DNA from: Sphaerolaimus hirsutus
Lineage: Eukaryota > Nematoda > Chromadorea > Monhysterida > Sphaerolaimidae
DNA: 64,000 nucleotides
Direction of reading: 5' to 3'
Assembly (NCBI GenBank): GCA_964036195.1
Contig: OZ038451.1
Coordinates: 20,720,318 to 20,784,317, forward strand
Shown: one piece after another, positions 22,576 to 34,587 of the stretch
How positions within the stretch are numbered: position 1 is the stretch's first letter
How the letters are laid out: each line of letters starts with the position of its first letter
The notes under the pieces: model-generated
Database searches by the model: none
What the model was told of the DNA's origin: nothing
The model's input: the letters and a program-made list of their open reading frames with translations, nothing else
Position numbers and translations under genes: made by a program

Positions 22576-25500
22576 ACTGGAACAAGTCATCATTTCAGCG
22601 CTCTTTCATCATCGGCACCAATCAAGCAATACGATGTGGATTGCGGAACATACGATCACATCGTGACAAAAGTTTTCGCTAATGCGGTTCCTGGTTGCGA
22701 CAAAATCGTCAAGGATTTCTGGGGTGCTGCACAAAAACTGGTGGATGCAAAAAGTGAGTGTAATGAAATGTTTTATTACTATTCAATAGTCTGGGGTCTG
22801 CGATGAAAGGGTCTCCAATGGCCCTACACACGCTATTTGACAACTGTCAACTGTCAACACCAAATGTCAACTGGTTCCGTTCGACAAAGCATGCGTTTTA
22901 ACGTCGATCGTCGGCTCGTCAGCAAGCTTTGAATCGGGATCGGCACCAGTTGACATTTGGTGTCGATGTCAACTAGCGTGTGGGGGCCCAATGGGGAAGT
23001 GACCCCCCCTCCCCTTCTGAAACCGATCAGTTATTTATCTATCCCAGACCCTGCTGAGCTAATTCCGCTTTTAAGGTGTGGAATGGAAAAAATCGCTTAA
23101 CTAGGTGAAAAATAAGAATACAATGGCAATGTGTCTAAAAATTATATATACAGGGGTGGGCATCTTCAGTTACCGCAGGAAAAACGCGATAGCTTGAGCT
23201 ACAGTTGAGCTATCACAATGAAATTTTAACACAATAGAGTAGACTCCATAGGACACCTATGCTGAAGTTTGCAACCCAAACGGCCACAGTTTGGAGGAGT
23301 TGTGTAACACACAGTTTTTAGTGTAATTTTGTGACTTCACCTCCCTTATCTCGGGACTGGGGGACTATTCGAGTAAAAAAAGAATTTGGTAGTAGGCGCG
23401 ACCACAACATACTCAAAGGGCATCAAAATCGGCCGATGTACGACAGAATGGGACGACACCAACGACCGATGACCCCCCCCCTCAAATGCCACCCTCGATT
23501 TATCCTATGGGTGACGCCAAGTCACAAAATTACACTAAAAACCGTGTGTTCCACAATTCACCCAGAATGTGGCCGTTTGGGTTGCAAACTTCAGAATAGG
23601 TGTCCTATGGAGTCTACTCCATTGTGTTAAAATTTCATTCCGATAGCTCAACCTTAGCTCAATCTATCGCATTTTCCCAGCGGTAACTGAAGATGCCCAC
23701 CCCTGTACTTTGCGGGGCTTTGTCTAAAATTTATCCGTACAAAGAACACCCAGTGAAAAATCCTTTATAGCTGGACAAATTGGGGTTTCTTGGGGTAGTA
23801 GCCAAAAAAATTGGCCTTGACAAATCTACATTAGACAGATAAGGAGCATTGAAATTCTGAGATCAGCTAAAGCTGTAGCGTTTGTGCTGTAATATCTTGA
23901 TGGACGATATAAGTTCCAACATATCTATGTTGTGATGAATTGACAAATAATTTCACCATTCCAGCACCCGTTGCAATAAACGAAGGATTGAAATTGTGCG
24001 ACAACAGTCATTTAAATCCGGGCGACAGTCCGTTGACACTGTTCAACTGGCTGTACAGCATCCTTTCCCAATTGCCCATGGTCGACTACCCCTACCCCAC
24101 TGAGTTCATTGCGCCAGTACCCGCTTATCCGGTTACGGTAGGTTGTTTAAAGGATTTGTCTAGGGAGGGGGTGCCGCAGGGCAGGGGTCTGGGGGAGGGG
24201 TAACCCCCCCCCCCAAATCGCCAAGCTAACTATCTATCCCGGATAGGGTTGGCCGATGTTTTTTTATTTAAAAAAAACGTTGTTTTTTTTTAAAAACATG
24301 ACCTCCGAAATGTTTTTTTTTTTTAAACATCGGCCGAAATTTTTAGTACTAAGCACTAGGTATTTTGCAAAATTTTTGCGCGCAAGCGCGCAATTTCACA
24401 CACAATTTGACATTGGTGGTTGTTTTCATTGGTTTTGTTGCATTTTTAGTATCAAAACATCCATTTCTATGTGCTACCATGGGTGAATAAGCCGACATAT
24501 GTTGCTGTAATATATAATATTGAGGTAATGTGCTTCCATGTACCTCCACAGTGTGTAACTTCACTCCCAAAGTAACAACCTCCTTTTATAACCTTGTTTG
24601 ATCACCATTCCGTGCCAAACTTTACCTGAAGTCACGAACATTCGACTATAAGGCAATATACGAACAATATGTCGACGAAAAATGGATATTTTTGACACAA
24701 ATCACCACTTATAATGCTATCCCATGGCTCCACAGCCATTATATGGTCATATTTAACATCACAGAGTATTGCCAGTGTCTGATATACCTATATATGTTGA
24801 CACTAGGTCATATCTGGGAGCTTTTAAAAAAAAACGTTTTTAAAAAAAACAAACGTTTTTTTTTTTTTTTTTTTTTTAAACATCGAGTTAAAAAAAACGT
24901 TTTTTTTCCAACCCTAATCCCGGAGGCAAAATTTTGGGCTACTATTCCCTAAACCCCTCCCATCGGCCAGCTATCAACCTATCTGGAGCGATTTTTGCGA
25001 AACTATACCCCAATTTTCGCTCAAAATCACTATTTTTTATACCCTTTTATAGATTATCACCTCCAAAATCACTAGTTTTTGTTACTTATCGTCTATTTTT
25101 AGTACTATATGTTCTCATATACCTATTTTGAGCCGTTTTACACCTACTTTTAGCGATTTTTCTCCCTTTTCTTCCTTCTACACCCTTAAAAGCCTATATA
25201 TCGAACCCCCGCAACCCCCTCTCCCAAACCCCCCAACTCCCCAAAATTTTTTTTCAGTTATCGATCCCGAAGGCCGCTCAGCTATCCAATCCCCCGGAGG
25301 GCGGAAATCTAGAGTACCCCTGATCCTATCCCATTCAATTTCAAAAACACTTTCAAACCATGAAAACCATCAAAAACCATTCAAACACATTCAAACATTC
25401 AAAACACAGGTTGCGTGCAAAATCCTTACATCTATGGTTGGTAAAAATGCTTCTGAATCTGACTACATGAACGCAATGGGTGAAGCGATTGGCGTATTTT

Positions 25501-28500
25501 TGAATTACACGGAAGGCGGAGCCAAGCCGAAAGAGTGCTACAATATCACAGCTGATGTCACCCCCGATTTGGGCACTGACGGGTGGAGCTTTCAGGTTTG
25601 GGTGCTGGTCAAATCTAATGGTGGTAGATTGAAATTTGAGCGACATTTTATATGAGCTTAACGTATTTTACACAAATCTATCGAACAATAGTTCAAATAT
25701 CGTTACAAAAGTTTTACAAAATGCCAATATCAAATACCAGAAAGGCGGAACCAACGCGCTCCATATGCACATCACATTCTGATTATCATATATCACTGTT
25801 AATTGCGTTTGCCCCAAGAAACGTTGCTTCTTGATTAGGTCCTATACATTTGGTACTTCACGTTTCGTCACACGTCATTTGGTCACACTCGCAGTCGTGC
25901 ACGGACCAAACGGCACCCATGTGCTCCAGACCCGAAGATATGTTCATCCCGCACGAGTGGAGTTTGAAGAATTTTTCCGAAAATTGTGCGGAAAAATTTT
26001 ACGGCGTTGTTCCGCGGCCGCAGTGGATCGCGCAATATTTCGGCTGGGAACAATTGAAAACATCGTCTAATATATTTTTCAGGTTTGTTTTTGCTGCGAA
26101 ATTTACAGCCTAGCTTTTGTTTTTTTTTATTTATGCCACAGTAGGGTTGGCACTTGATTTTTTTTACTGATTTAAAATAAATCTTGATTTTTTTAAATCA
26201 AAGGGTGGAAACTGATTTTAATTTAAAAAAAATTAAAGGCAAAATTTCTGGTAGACTTGCACTAAATATTTTGCATTTTTTGCGCGCAAGCGCGCAATTT
26301 CTCATACAAATTACCATTTGTGGTGTTTTCATGGGTTTTGGGGCATTTTTAGTGTAAAATCTTCCATTTATTCATGTTACCATGTAATAATAAGCCGTGA
26401 TATGCTAGTGTAGTATAGAATATCAAACCAATGTGCTCCCCCATACTTCTACAGCGTGAAACATCACTGTCAATGTATTAGCCTTCTCTTACAACCTTAT
26501 TTAAGCACTATTCCATGCTGAACTTCACTTGAAGTCACAAACGTTCGACAAAAGGCGATATAGGTACGTAAGCAGTCGATGTGAAATGGATATTTTTGAA
26601 AGAAATCACTGCTTATAATCCTATTCATGACTCCACAGTCATAATATGACCACAATAGACATAACAATACATTGTCTGACACTTAACATACACCCCACTT
26701 CAAAAGTTCGTGCGCGACGACTTTGTTGACTTTTATCGATCGCAATTCACGATGACTGCATGCTAGGGGGCCGATATATATATCAAAAGATAGCCCAGAC
26801 ATTTCTCTACAAACGTGTGAAGTTTCAGCCCCATAGCCCTATCGCACCTCAGTTGAGAGCCCCCCAAAGAAAAGGTGCGCAGACAAAAGTTCATGCGCCA
26901 GGAACAAAAGTTATCTTCCTGGGAGTGGTTGTTGATGGCCATAGCGACTCAGCCAAATGTGCCACCTTCGAGCAGGGCTGGTTTTTGAAAGAGCATGTTC
27001 AGATGAAAATATTGTTGTAGGGAAAATACCGGTACTCACTTACTCGCGTTAAAAAGTACACGGGTACAGAAAGCGTGATTGAGAACATTTTTTGAGTGCA
27101 TAAAAAGCAAAAAATCACTCACACGAATATAAACAGCTGAAAAAATAGCGTAAAATAACAGTGGCAATTATAGAATTCGCGATGGGTAGGGATAGCGACG
27201 ACTCTCGCTTTCACCTATACTCATTTTTACGTTTTCCTAGGTACAAAACTAAAGTTGCACCCTCTACTTTACGGCCGGGTTTACTTTATGGCTGGACCAT
27301 CCCCAAATTCAATGCCGTAGGTGTCAATCAATGATACAACCGAAATGCAAAAACAACATACTTTTTTCATCACAGTAAAAACTGATAAAATTGATTGTGA
27401 GCCAGTTCACAGGCCCTCGATTCAGCTTTGCCACTCCAGGGAGCATGTGGAATTCACTAGGGACAGGCCAGAAACTGACTGGAACATGTGCTTTTACTGT
27501 GATGAAAAAAGTATGTTGTTTTTGCATTTTGGTTGTATCATTGATTGACACCTACGGCATTGAATTTTGGTAGAAGATCCTTGTCCCCTACAACAATATT
27601 TTCATCTGAACATGCTCTTTCAAAAACCAGCCCTGCTCGAAGGTGGCACATTTGGCTGAGACGCTATGGCCATCAACAACCACTCCCAGGAAGAGAACTT
27701 TTGTTCCTGGCGCATGAACTTTTGTCTGCGCACCTTTTCTTTGAGGGGCTCTCAACTGAGGTGCGATAGAGCTATGGGACTGAAACTTCACACGTTTGTA
27801 GAGAAATGTCTGGGCTATCTTTTGATATATATCTCAGCCCCCTAGCATGCAGTCATCGTGAATTGCGATCGATAAAACTCAACAAAGTCGTCGCGCACGA
27901 ACTTTTGAAGTGGGGTGTACATATATTTTTTCTGTATACCTCCATTTTGGGCGATTTTAACAGAAATCTGATTTTAATTTTAAAACATCAATTAAAAAAT
28001 AGACTTAAAAAAATGCGTTTAAAAAAATTGATTTTTTTCCAACCCTATGCCACAGCGAGCGCTGAAAAGTTTTGTTTTTGTCCAGACGTTTTTGATTCCG
28101 CGTATGCGGAATTGTATTCTTAAATAATGCTATTTTTGGAAAACGACACGCACATGTGACATATCATAAATAGGGATGGGAAAAAATTGTTTATAAAACG
28201 GTTAAAAAAACCCTCTAATCAGTAAATTTATAAAGTTTGCCTGTAATGACTTTGTAGTCCGTTATGCAATTCGTATGTGGGCGTAAATTTATGTCCCTAA
28301 ACAGGTTTTTGTTCGGTAGGATTCTTGTTTCCGAATTTGTTATTTTGCTTCCAAAAACCGTTCGTACGGGGAAGCAAATCTTCAAGTGTGTTTGCGCTAA
28401 TAAATCACATTATTTACATTTTTTTCTGTACTTTCTTTATAAAATATCCCCCCACAGCAATGGTGAATTAGACCCCTGGTCGGGTGGTGGCATTCTGCCA

Positions 28501-29067
28501 AAAATGGACACTGAGCTGAATAACGCACTTATTCAAACGATTCTTATCCCCGACGCCGCACATCACTACGACCTCCGAGGGAAACACGAAAAGGACACCG
28601 CTGCCGTGATCGCTACCAGACTCCTGGAGGAGGTTGCCATCATGAACTGGATTGACTATGTGAGGTTTATTTTTTGTTTGATTTATCTTATCGATCCATG
28701 TATTTGTGCCAGTTGATATTTGCGTGTTGCATGTAGATGTTTGAATGCGCAGCTACGGAAGAACTTGTGTCAAATGTCAAAAAGCACTGTAAACAACTCG
28801 GCCATCCCTAATTATCATTTGGTACTTACATAATTGCATTCTGAGCATCATTGGTATAAGGCCAAGCAAAATAACACCATGTATCTTGCAATATTCAATT
28901 TACATGTGTAAATTATCGACGGTATTTTGCGTGCGCTTATCATATCGTTATTTTCATAATAATAATTCCCCTCTATATTTCAGAATGGTGGAAGCACAGT
29001 TCAAACTGGATCTGTTATGTCAATTATGTTCGTAATTTTGGCCAACCTACTGATTTCTGGTCTTTGA
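19465..29067 (+). CDS. PRCP: Serine carboxypeptidase S28, lysosomal Pro-X carboxypeptidase type (tandem copy 2)
   Basis: This is the tandem duplicate of the gene at 11444, with the same nine exon lengths and phases: 19465-19728, 21403-21541, 22019-22217, 22599-22753, 23965-24137, 25410-25595, 25895-26082, 28458-28659, 28984-29067 (529 aa). It keeps the signal peptide, GGSYGG nucleophile motif, [11 protein letters not shown] acid and DAAHHYDLR base, so it should be active. The C-terminal tail ([20 protein letters not shown]...) is again hydrophobic, suggesting membrane anchoring. Exon 3 is almost base-for-base identical to copy 1 while exons 1, 2 and 5 differ clearly, which points to gene conversion. 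Exon 3 uses donor GTCAGT where copy 1 has GTATGT. Introns have been remodelled independently by transposons. An AATAAA signal lies at 29197. Confidence 0.95.
19822..21168. mobile_element. GCGCC-rich element of 1.35 kb with nested palindrome
   Basis: Left end AGTGATGGAAAAAGCGCCAT and right end inverted ATGGCGCTTTTCCATCACT. The inside holds an inverted repeat (about 20350-20710) around a centre at about 20520 with mirrored blocks GTGATGACTCAACAACACA, ATTCTACCTAGGC and CAAATTGCAGAATCATGCTT-like sequences, plus a CAGGGGTCTCC-family fragment near 20090-20210. No protein is encoded. It occupies intron 1 of PRCP-like gene 2. Confidence 0.7.
22518..22572. repeat. (TA)n microsatellite
   Basis: About 27 uninterrupted TA units just upstream of exon 4 of PRCP-like gene 2. 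A shorter run lies at 57926-57954. Confidence 0.98.
22821..22990. mobile_element. MITE with GGGCCCACACACG-type termini (second copy)
   Basis: Starts GCCCTACACACGCTATTTGA and ends GTCAACTAGCGTGTGGGGGC. The inner CACCAAATGTCAACTGG and GGGATCGGCACCAGTTGACA blocks match the copy at 12431. Confidence 0.8.
23151..23705. mobile_element. 555-bp palindromic MITE with TA flanks
   Basis: Termini CAGGGGTGGGCATCTTCAGT and ACTGAAGATGCCCACCCCTG are exact inverses and are flanked by TA on both sides. The arms stay similar for about 190 bp each (AGTAGACTCCATAGGACACC / GGTGTCCTATGGAGTCTACT). A centre fragment (CTCGGGACTGGGGGA, GTACGACAGAATGGGACG) is related to the fold-back at 2909. TA duplication is compatible with a Tc1/mariner-like element, which is inference. 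Confidence 0.88.
24244..24916. mobile_element. hAT-like element with TAGGGTTGG termini
   Basis: A 673-bp element from TAGGGTTGGCCGATG to TTCCAACCCTA with a perfect 8-bp target duplication ATCCCGGA (24236-24243 and 24917-24924). It is inserted in an older CAGGGGTCTCC-family copy in intron 5 of PRCP-like gene 2. Poly-T/A-rich ends with AAACGTTTTT motifs and a GCGCGCAAGCGCGC core are visible; a related right half lies at about 58605-58943. Confidence 0.92.
26142..28047. mobile_element. hAT-like element of 1.9 kb carrying a nested fold-back
   Basis: Ends TAGGGTTGGCACTTGATTTT and TTGATTTTTTTCCAACCCTA with a perfect 8-bp target duplication TGCCACAG (26134-26141 and 28048-28055). It shares the GCGCGCAAGCGCGC core with the element at 24244. 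About 1.23 kb of its length is the fold-back insert at 26690-27920. It lies in intron 7 of PRCP-like gene 2. Confidence 0.92.
26690..27920. mobile_element. Hairpin-within-hairpin fold-back element
   Basis: Outer arms of about 330 bp (26690-27023 and 27586-27920) are nearly identical inverse copies, starting TACACCCCACTTCAAAAGTT. Between them a second palindrome (about 27310-27565) has arms reading TGCCGTAGGTGTCAATCAAT on opposite strands. Each outer arm contains the same short open frame (from 26760 + and 27791 -), which resembles no family I know and may be chance. Confidence 0.9.
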
Positions 29068-29196
29068 AGGAAATCTCTGCGTGAAATCTGTGATTTTTCG
29101 GTGTTTTTTCGGTGTCTGCCAGTTTTCTTATGTTTTTAATTTGATTTTATCTGTTTCGGTTATTATGTTCTGGTCATAAATATTCTGTTTCAGAAA

Positions 29197-29202
29197 AATA
29201 AA
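29197..29202 (+). terminator. Poly(A) signal AATAAA for PRCP-like gene 2
   Basis: AATAAA lies 130 bases after the stop codon of PRCP-like gene 2 in AT-rich sequence, a normal position for a polyadenylation hexamer. Confidence 0.55.
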
Positions 29203-29284
29203 TTAACTTTATATGACAATCAAGTTAAAATTATTATACTATTTTCCGCGTGAACCCATGCTCGCTAGCTCTTACTACCAGCTA

Positions 29285-29478
29285 ATACTCGGCGGACAGC
29301 ACACCTAGTACGGAAACGTACCATAATTTAATGAAGAAAATATTGTGATAAATTTCGAAATTTATTATTCCATAGTTAAAACGAAATATCATGATGAAAA
29401 AACTGTAACAATTTTGGTTCATTATTCAGATGGGCTATGGTAGGTTTTCATACTAAGGTTGCTGTCCGCCGAGTATAC
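29285..29478. mobile_element. MITE with CGGCGGACA termini (complete copy)
   Basis: TACTCGGCGGACAGCACACC at the left and GGTTGCTGTCCGCCGAGTATA at the right, with mirrored GTACCATAA / CTATGGTAGG inner blocks. This is the cleanest copy of the family first seen at 904. Confidence 0.88.
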
Positions 29479-29564
29479 ATACCGCATCACTTTCTTGGCT
29501 CAGTGCCAAAAATTTTATTTCCAAAAACCTCCCCTCAATTGTCATCACACAGAGTAAAAAAAAC

Positions 29565-32500
29565 ATGAATAGAAATTGGTCGGCCCCCTCTCAACTATCA
29601 AACCGGGGGGCCACTGGACAATTACCGGCTAACAGTACGACTGTAGGGCAAGCTGAGTATGTTCCCGCGATAAGTGGCTTCACTGCGGGATGGAATGATC
29701 CCCCGAAAGTGACTCCTCCTGTGGGGTTGGTCATGGGCGCCCATTTGCAGAGGTGGGTGGGCTTGTTTGACGGGGGGGGGCAATTTCAGGTGACCTGACT
29801 AAGTGAGGAGTTGTGCGCCAGTTCTGATAATCATTTTTTTACTGTGTGCTGTCACTTTTCGTTTGAAATTCGAATGATATCACTTCGTGACCTTTTTTGC
29901 ATCCATTATCCACCAAAAATGCAAGGAATACGCATAAAATATGACAGGCATCTAATTTCTGGGCCAGGATGTGGGATGGCACAGACCCGTTTTAACGTCA
30001 CTTAATTTAAAATGATTTTTTAACAATGGCATTGATATATTTTTGTGGTATTTCACGTTTTACATGGCACTTAACGATGTGTTGGACAGCCGATATCTGT
30101 CACTTGAATTGAAACTTTCTCAACATAACCCTCCCCCTTCAGGCCATCCAGTGTCACCCCCCAAGTGACCCCCTTGTCCAACCCCCTTCCGGTGGTGCAC
30201 GAAAACATCCCTGGCCCAGTGAACCCCGTCTCTCAAGGAGGGAGTGTCAATGTAATGCACCATGCTGCATCCCAACCCAACGCTAGTGCCGTGAGCAATG
30301 CTTTTGTCCCTAATGGTGTAATTGGGTCTGATCGTATCGATGGCGGTGTCAGTTTGGACCAGCTGGACGATTCCATGGGACAGGACGTGTTGTTGCAGCG
30401 AATAAATCAGCATGTGAATGGGATACAGGTGAGGTTGGGTGAATTGACTGGGATTGTGCAATAGATAGTTTCCTTGAACAGGGTTGAAGGCAGGGGTCTC
30501 CAAGATTTTGGCCCTCTCGGGGGCTTGATAGATAGCAAATCGCTCCTCCCGAGGGATAGATAGCTGAAAAATTTTCTGGGGGGGCTGGCGGGGGCACAAT
30601 ATATAGGCTTTTTCAAGGTTGAGAAGGCAGAAAGGGGAAAAATCGCTAATAATAAGTTAAAAGTAGCCAAAAGTAGCTTTAAAATGGCTAAAAATAGGTA
30701 TATAATCATTTTGAGCGAAAATCGGGGCAAAATTTCTCGAAAACCATTCCAGATAGATACATAGCTGAGCGATTTGGGGGGGGGTGTCTTTGGGGGTAGT
30801 AGCCAAAAAATTTGCCTCGGCTGAGCGGCCTCCGGGATAGATAGATAGCTGGCCGATTTGGGGGGCTGCCCCCCCCCCCTAGGAGACCCCTGGTTGTAGG
30901 TAAGATAGCATTTAGATATTATCTATAATCTTCAAGCCTTACCTTTGGTAATTCTTCAAAAATGCGATAAATCTGTTTCAAACTAATTTTAGTTTACCAG
31001 AATGAATCATTTTCTCTCTATCTCTGCTAACAGTAGTTGACACTCCTCATTCCGGTAAAGTCGAATGTATCCAAAGCTGATATACCACTTTCCGTGATTT
31101 TTGCCGTTAGCTAGTGTGTGTAAGACAATAGCTATCGGGATTGGAGGGGAGTCAAGCAGTCAATGTCACTATTCAGTCGACAACCGAAATTCCCAAAACT
31201 GATAATCTGTATATTGAACACAATGGTTTCGAGTTAACCATATTGAATGATCTTATCTGCGGCGACATTAGTTCACGGACTCCTAATTGGGCCCACACAC
31301 GTTAGTTGACATCGGCACCAAATATCAACTGGTTCCGATCCCAATTCAAAGCTTGCGTGAGAACGTCGTTCGTCAATCTTCGAATCGGGATCGGAACCAG
31401 TTGACATTTAGTGTCGATGTCAACTAGCGTGTGTGGGGCCATTCTGGCAAACTCAAAATGTTGTTAAAAACAAGATTTGTCAGTTTGTAATTTCCGCTTG
31501 TGAACTGTCGCGCCAATAGCCATCGGGGTACCCTTTCTTTTTTATTTTCCCAAAAACATTATATTTCACGCAATTTCTGAACAAAATCAAATTCCGATCC
31601 CTCGAAACTCAGGGCGCCGCCCGGACGAACATCGAAAGGCGTTTGCCTCGCCTCCGCGCGGCGCTCGATTCGGATAGATCTTTGAGCGACGCGTGCCGCA
31701 GAGATTTGTCCAGATTGGTGTCCGCTATTGATATGCGGGCTTTTGATTTGGCGTATAGGTGAGTGGGGTGTTCTTCGGGCGAGTCAGACATCAAGCACCA
31801 CTGGACATCGGATGCAGTGGTCTCGAATGGGGGGTTACCCCCCCCCCCCCCCCCAAAAAAAAAAAACCGACCAGCTATCTATCTATCCAGGAGGCCGCTC
31901 AGCTATCTATCTATCCCGGAGGCTAAATTTTGGGTTACTACCCCCTAACCCCCCCCCCCAAATCGCTCAGCTATTTACCTATCTGGAGCGATTTTTGAGA
32001 AACTATACCCCAATTGTCGCTCAAGATCGCTATTTTTCATACCTTTTTATAGATTTTCCCCTCCAAAATACTAGTTTTTGTTCCTACCTATTTACCAATT
32101 TTCAGCTATGTGCTTTTTTGAGTTATTTTACACCTACTTTTAGCGATTTTTCTCCCTTTTCTTCCTTCTACACCCAGAAATAGCCTATATATCGAACCAC
32201 CGCAACCCCCCCCTAAACACCCCCACCCCCGCCCCAATTTTTTCCAGCTATCTATCTATGCCGAAGGCCGCTCAGCTATCTATCCAACCACTCGGAGGGT
32301 CAAAATTCAAGATACCCCTGATCGGATGTCTAATGGTGTTCGATGTCCACTGCGCGCATGCGAATATTTCTGGGTGTTTGCTGTATGGGATTGATTCAGC
32401 GCTTTGAACTGCTATGATTTAGTTTTATACACATCCGATCTCGATTCTCGGGCCAACCTCAAGCCGTAAAATGTAAATGTTGGATCAAATCTGTAAAATT

Positions 32501-32923
32501 AGCGGTGAAACAAGAGAAATTACCGTGCGCTTTACCGTTAAACTGCACTCATATTGATAATTTATTGTCGATGATGATTTAGCGAAAAACTGACAATTTA
32601 GCCATAAAACGGAAAATTAGCCGGAAAAACGTATAAACGAAAAGAAAATTGGCAGTCGGAAAACGGTTATGGAAAAAATTTGCGTGTGGAAAACGGAAAG
32701 TTGACACCCTAGTTCCAATTGAATCAGGCGTCTGAATCCACTCCGTTCATTTATTTATCGATAATCTTCTCAAATCGATAATCATTTACGTACCCACGCC
32801 ACATTTCTAATTCGCAGTATTCACACATCAATGATGCTGCAGTATTATAGTGAAGTCAATCAGTGGATGGTGGCTGTCAAGGCTATCGTGTTGGAACTAA
32901 AGAAAGCTAATAAACAATTGTGA
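29565..32923 (+). CDS. SRA1: SRA1-domain protein (steroid receptor RNA activator protein-like)
   Basis: SRA1-domain proteins contain a helical bundle and are linked to transcriptional co-regulation; the molecular role in invertebrates is unclear. Exons 29565-29752, 30143-30428, 31613-31758 and 32818-32923 join in phase with canonical sites to give 241 aa (human protein about 236). The N-terminal GWNDPP at residues 42-47 matches the vertebrate GWNDPPQF motif. The middle is proline- and glycine-rich and probably disordered (residues 63-130). The C-terminal part aligns with the helical domain: RTNIERRLPRL, RRDLSRLVSAID, and IHTSMMLQYYSEVNQWMVAVK, the last corresponding to human [21 protein letters not shown]. 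The ATG at 29565 is the only reasonable upstream start. Identification rests on these motifs. Confidence 0.87.
30491..30892. mobile_element. hAT-like element with CAGGGGTCTCC termini (second copy)
   Basis: 402 bp from CAGGGGTCTCCAAGATTTTG to AGGAGACCCCTG, flanked by GTTGAAGG (30483-30490) and GTTGTAGG (30893-30900), a target duplication with one mismatch. Body matches the 8245 copy. It sits in SRA1 intron 2. Confidence 0.9.
31290..31440. mobile_element. MITE with GGGCCCACACACG termini (third copy)
   Basis: GGCCCACACACGTTAGTTGACA at the left is mirrored by GTCAACTAGCGTGTGTGGGGCC at the right; the arms are similar across nearly their whole length. SRA1 intron 2. Confidence 0.85.
31830..32322. 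mobile_element. Decayed relative of the CAGGGGTCTCC element
   Basis: A stretch with CAGCTATCTATCTATCC blocks, a C-run of 18 bases and AGATACCCCTGATC at the right, the same order as in copies at 8245 and 30491 but on the opposite strand and with poor termini. It lies in SRA1 intron 3. Confidence 0.6.
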
Positions 32924-33864
32924 TATTTATTATCAGCTTTCATTTGATAGAGTGGTACTTTTTTTGGTTTCATAGTTTGGAAAAGGTTGTGTAGATACTT
33001 ATGTATACTCACTGTGCGAGGTTTTATATTCTAAATGACTACACACTTTGCATGGAGATTTACCATGAAAATCTATCGGAATAACGAACAAAAAACTTAT
33101 ATTTTTTCTGCAATATATTTAGGTTGTTTTCAGTATCGGATAATTTTTCACGAAAATTTTCGGATGACATCGCAAATTATGGTAGTATCCGTGTAAAACG
33201 TGTGGTCTGCTATGTACAATATGTCAATTGCGTTTGGTATGTGTGTAAATTTTTTGAACATCCATTTCCATTTGTTTCAAAACATCCAGAATTTTAGTTT
33301 TTTTATGTGAAAAATTTGACAAGGTTTCCGCTAGTTTTGTGTGGTGCATAAATCAATGTCTATCTGTACCTATGCTTTGAACTTTTTACACGTTTGAGGT
33401 GGGTTTTTGGTTGTGGTCTCTGTATCTATTATGGTATTCAAATCTGTTCAATGAAGTCACTTTACCTCGTTTTTAACAACAATATTGGAATGAATTTTAA
33501 GTTGTCCAATCAAAATCAAATGCCCTACGATGTTGCATTTACATTTTTTAGCTTCAATGACCCTACACTCTAATTTAAGCGGCGTCGATTTGTGTCACTT
33601 GTCAATTCAATTGCTCCGTGGTGTGTCAAAATCATTAATTATTCTTTAATATCAATAATTCAAATGTAACAATAAAATTTTGATGAAATTCGTATATTTA
33701 TATTGTTCACATTTTGACACACCTTCATTTATAAAATTTAATTGACGATCGACATCAATTGACGCCGCGTCAACTAGTGCCTGTGGGCACAATTTTTCAG
33801 TTTTATAAATGTCCATTTCCTCCCCTTTCCAGTCATTCTAGGCGACAATTTTCAAATTGAAAAA
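32924..33864. other. Intergenic region between SRA1 and UFM1
   Basis: AT-rich, no gene supported. About 33550-33790 contains a diverged palindrome with ACACTCTAATTTAAGCGGC... and GACGCCGCGTCAACTAGTGCC, related in style to the GGGCCCACACACG MITEs. The UFM1 promoter must lie in the last part. Confidence 0.55.
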
Positions 33865-34587
33865 ATGGCGGCAGCGGAAGTGCAGAGCGCCAGTGCGCCC
33901 AGTGGAGCAAAAGTGACATTTAAAATAACATTAACTAGTGACCCGAAATTGCCGTTTAAGGTTGGGATGGGTTTTTTTGTACATTTAAGTAGCTGCAAAA
34001 TAAACTTTTTTAAGAACATGCACGGAGGGTGGCGTTATTTGAGGGGGTATATTTCCTCTCAAATTACGGAGGGGGGTGGGCGGGGCTTATTGGTGTTTTT
34101 ACGGCAGTGTCTGTTGTAGCCCCCTGCCCTGCAACTCTCACAAATTTGTCAAATGTTAGACGAATTTGTCAACGCCATGTCAATTGTCGCGCAAATTTAT
34201 CAAATGCAATTCAAAATTGAATGCCTAGCAAAATGATTTTGCTGGTAAATATTTTACATAACATATTTACCTATAACAAATATGCGCGACTTTTCACATG
34301 GCAATCCACAGGTCTGGGGACGTCAAAAAATGCCCACTGAAACGAAAATTGGGCTGCCCGACAACAATTTCACCCCCCCCCCCTAATCCCAGGTACTTTC
34401 CGTGCCCGAACAGACGCCCTTCACGGCCGTTTTGAAGTTCGCCGCCGAAGAGTTCAAAGTGCCCGCCGCCACTTCCGCTATAATCACCGACGATGGTGTG
34501 GGCATCAATCCCGCCCAGAGTGCTGGCAACGTTTTCATGAAACACGGGGCGGAGTTGAGGTTGATACCTAGGGATAGGGTGGGGTAG
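33865..34587 (+). CDS. UFM1: Ubiquitin-fold modifier 1 (UFM1)
   Basis: UFM1 is a ubiquitin-like protein conjugated to targets (for example ribosomal protein uL24 at the ER) by UBA5, UFC1 and UFL1. Exons 33865-33960 and 34393-34587 join in phase at canonical sites to give 96 aa (human 85). After a short Ala/Ser-rich leader, [57 protein letters not shown] and [11 protein letters not shown] are almost identical to the vertebrate protein. As read, the frame stops directly after the conjugating glycine (GTG GGG TAG), so the usual Ser-Cys tail removed by UFSP proteases is missing. A possible donor GTAGGG overlaps that glycine codon, so a tail in another exon cannot be excluded. Confidence 0.97.

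Noticed and set aside
26760..27020. 86-residue frame with a mirrored copy at 27588-27791
   Set aside because: Each is one arm of the same fold-back, so the repetition gives no independent support. No family resemblance.
28171..28810. TAGGGATGG ... CCATCCCTA ends around exon 8 of PRCP-like gene 2, suggesting a transposon that captured an exon
   Set aside because: No 8-bp target duplication, and exon 8 is in the same place and phase in the other copy without such ends.
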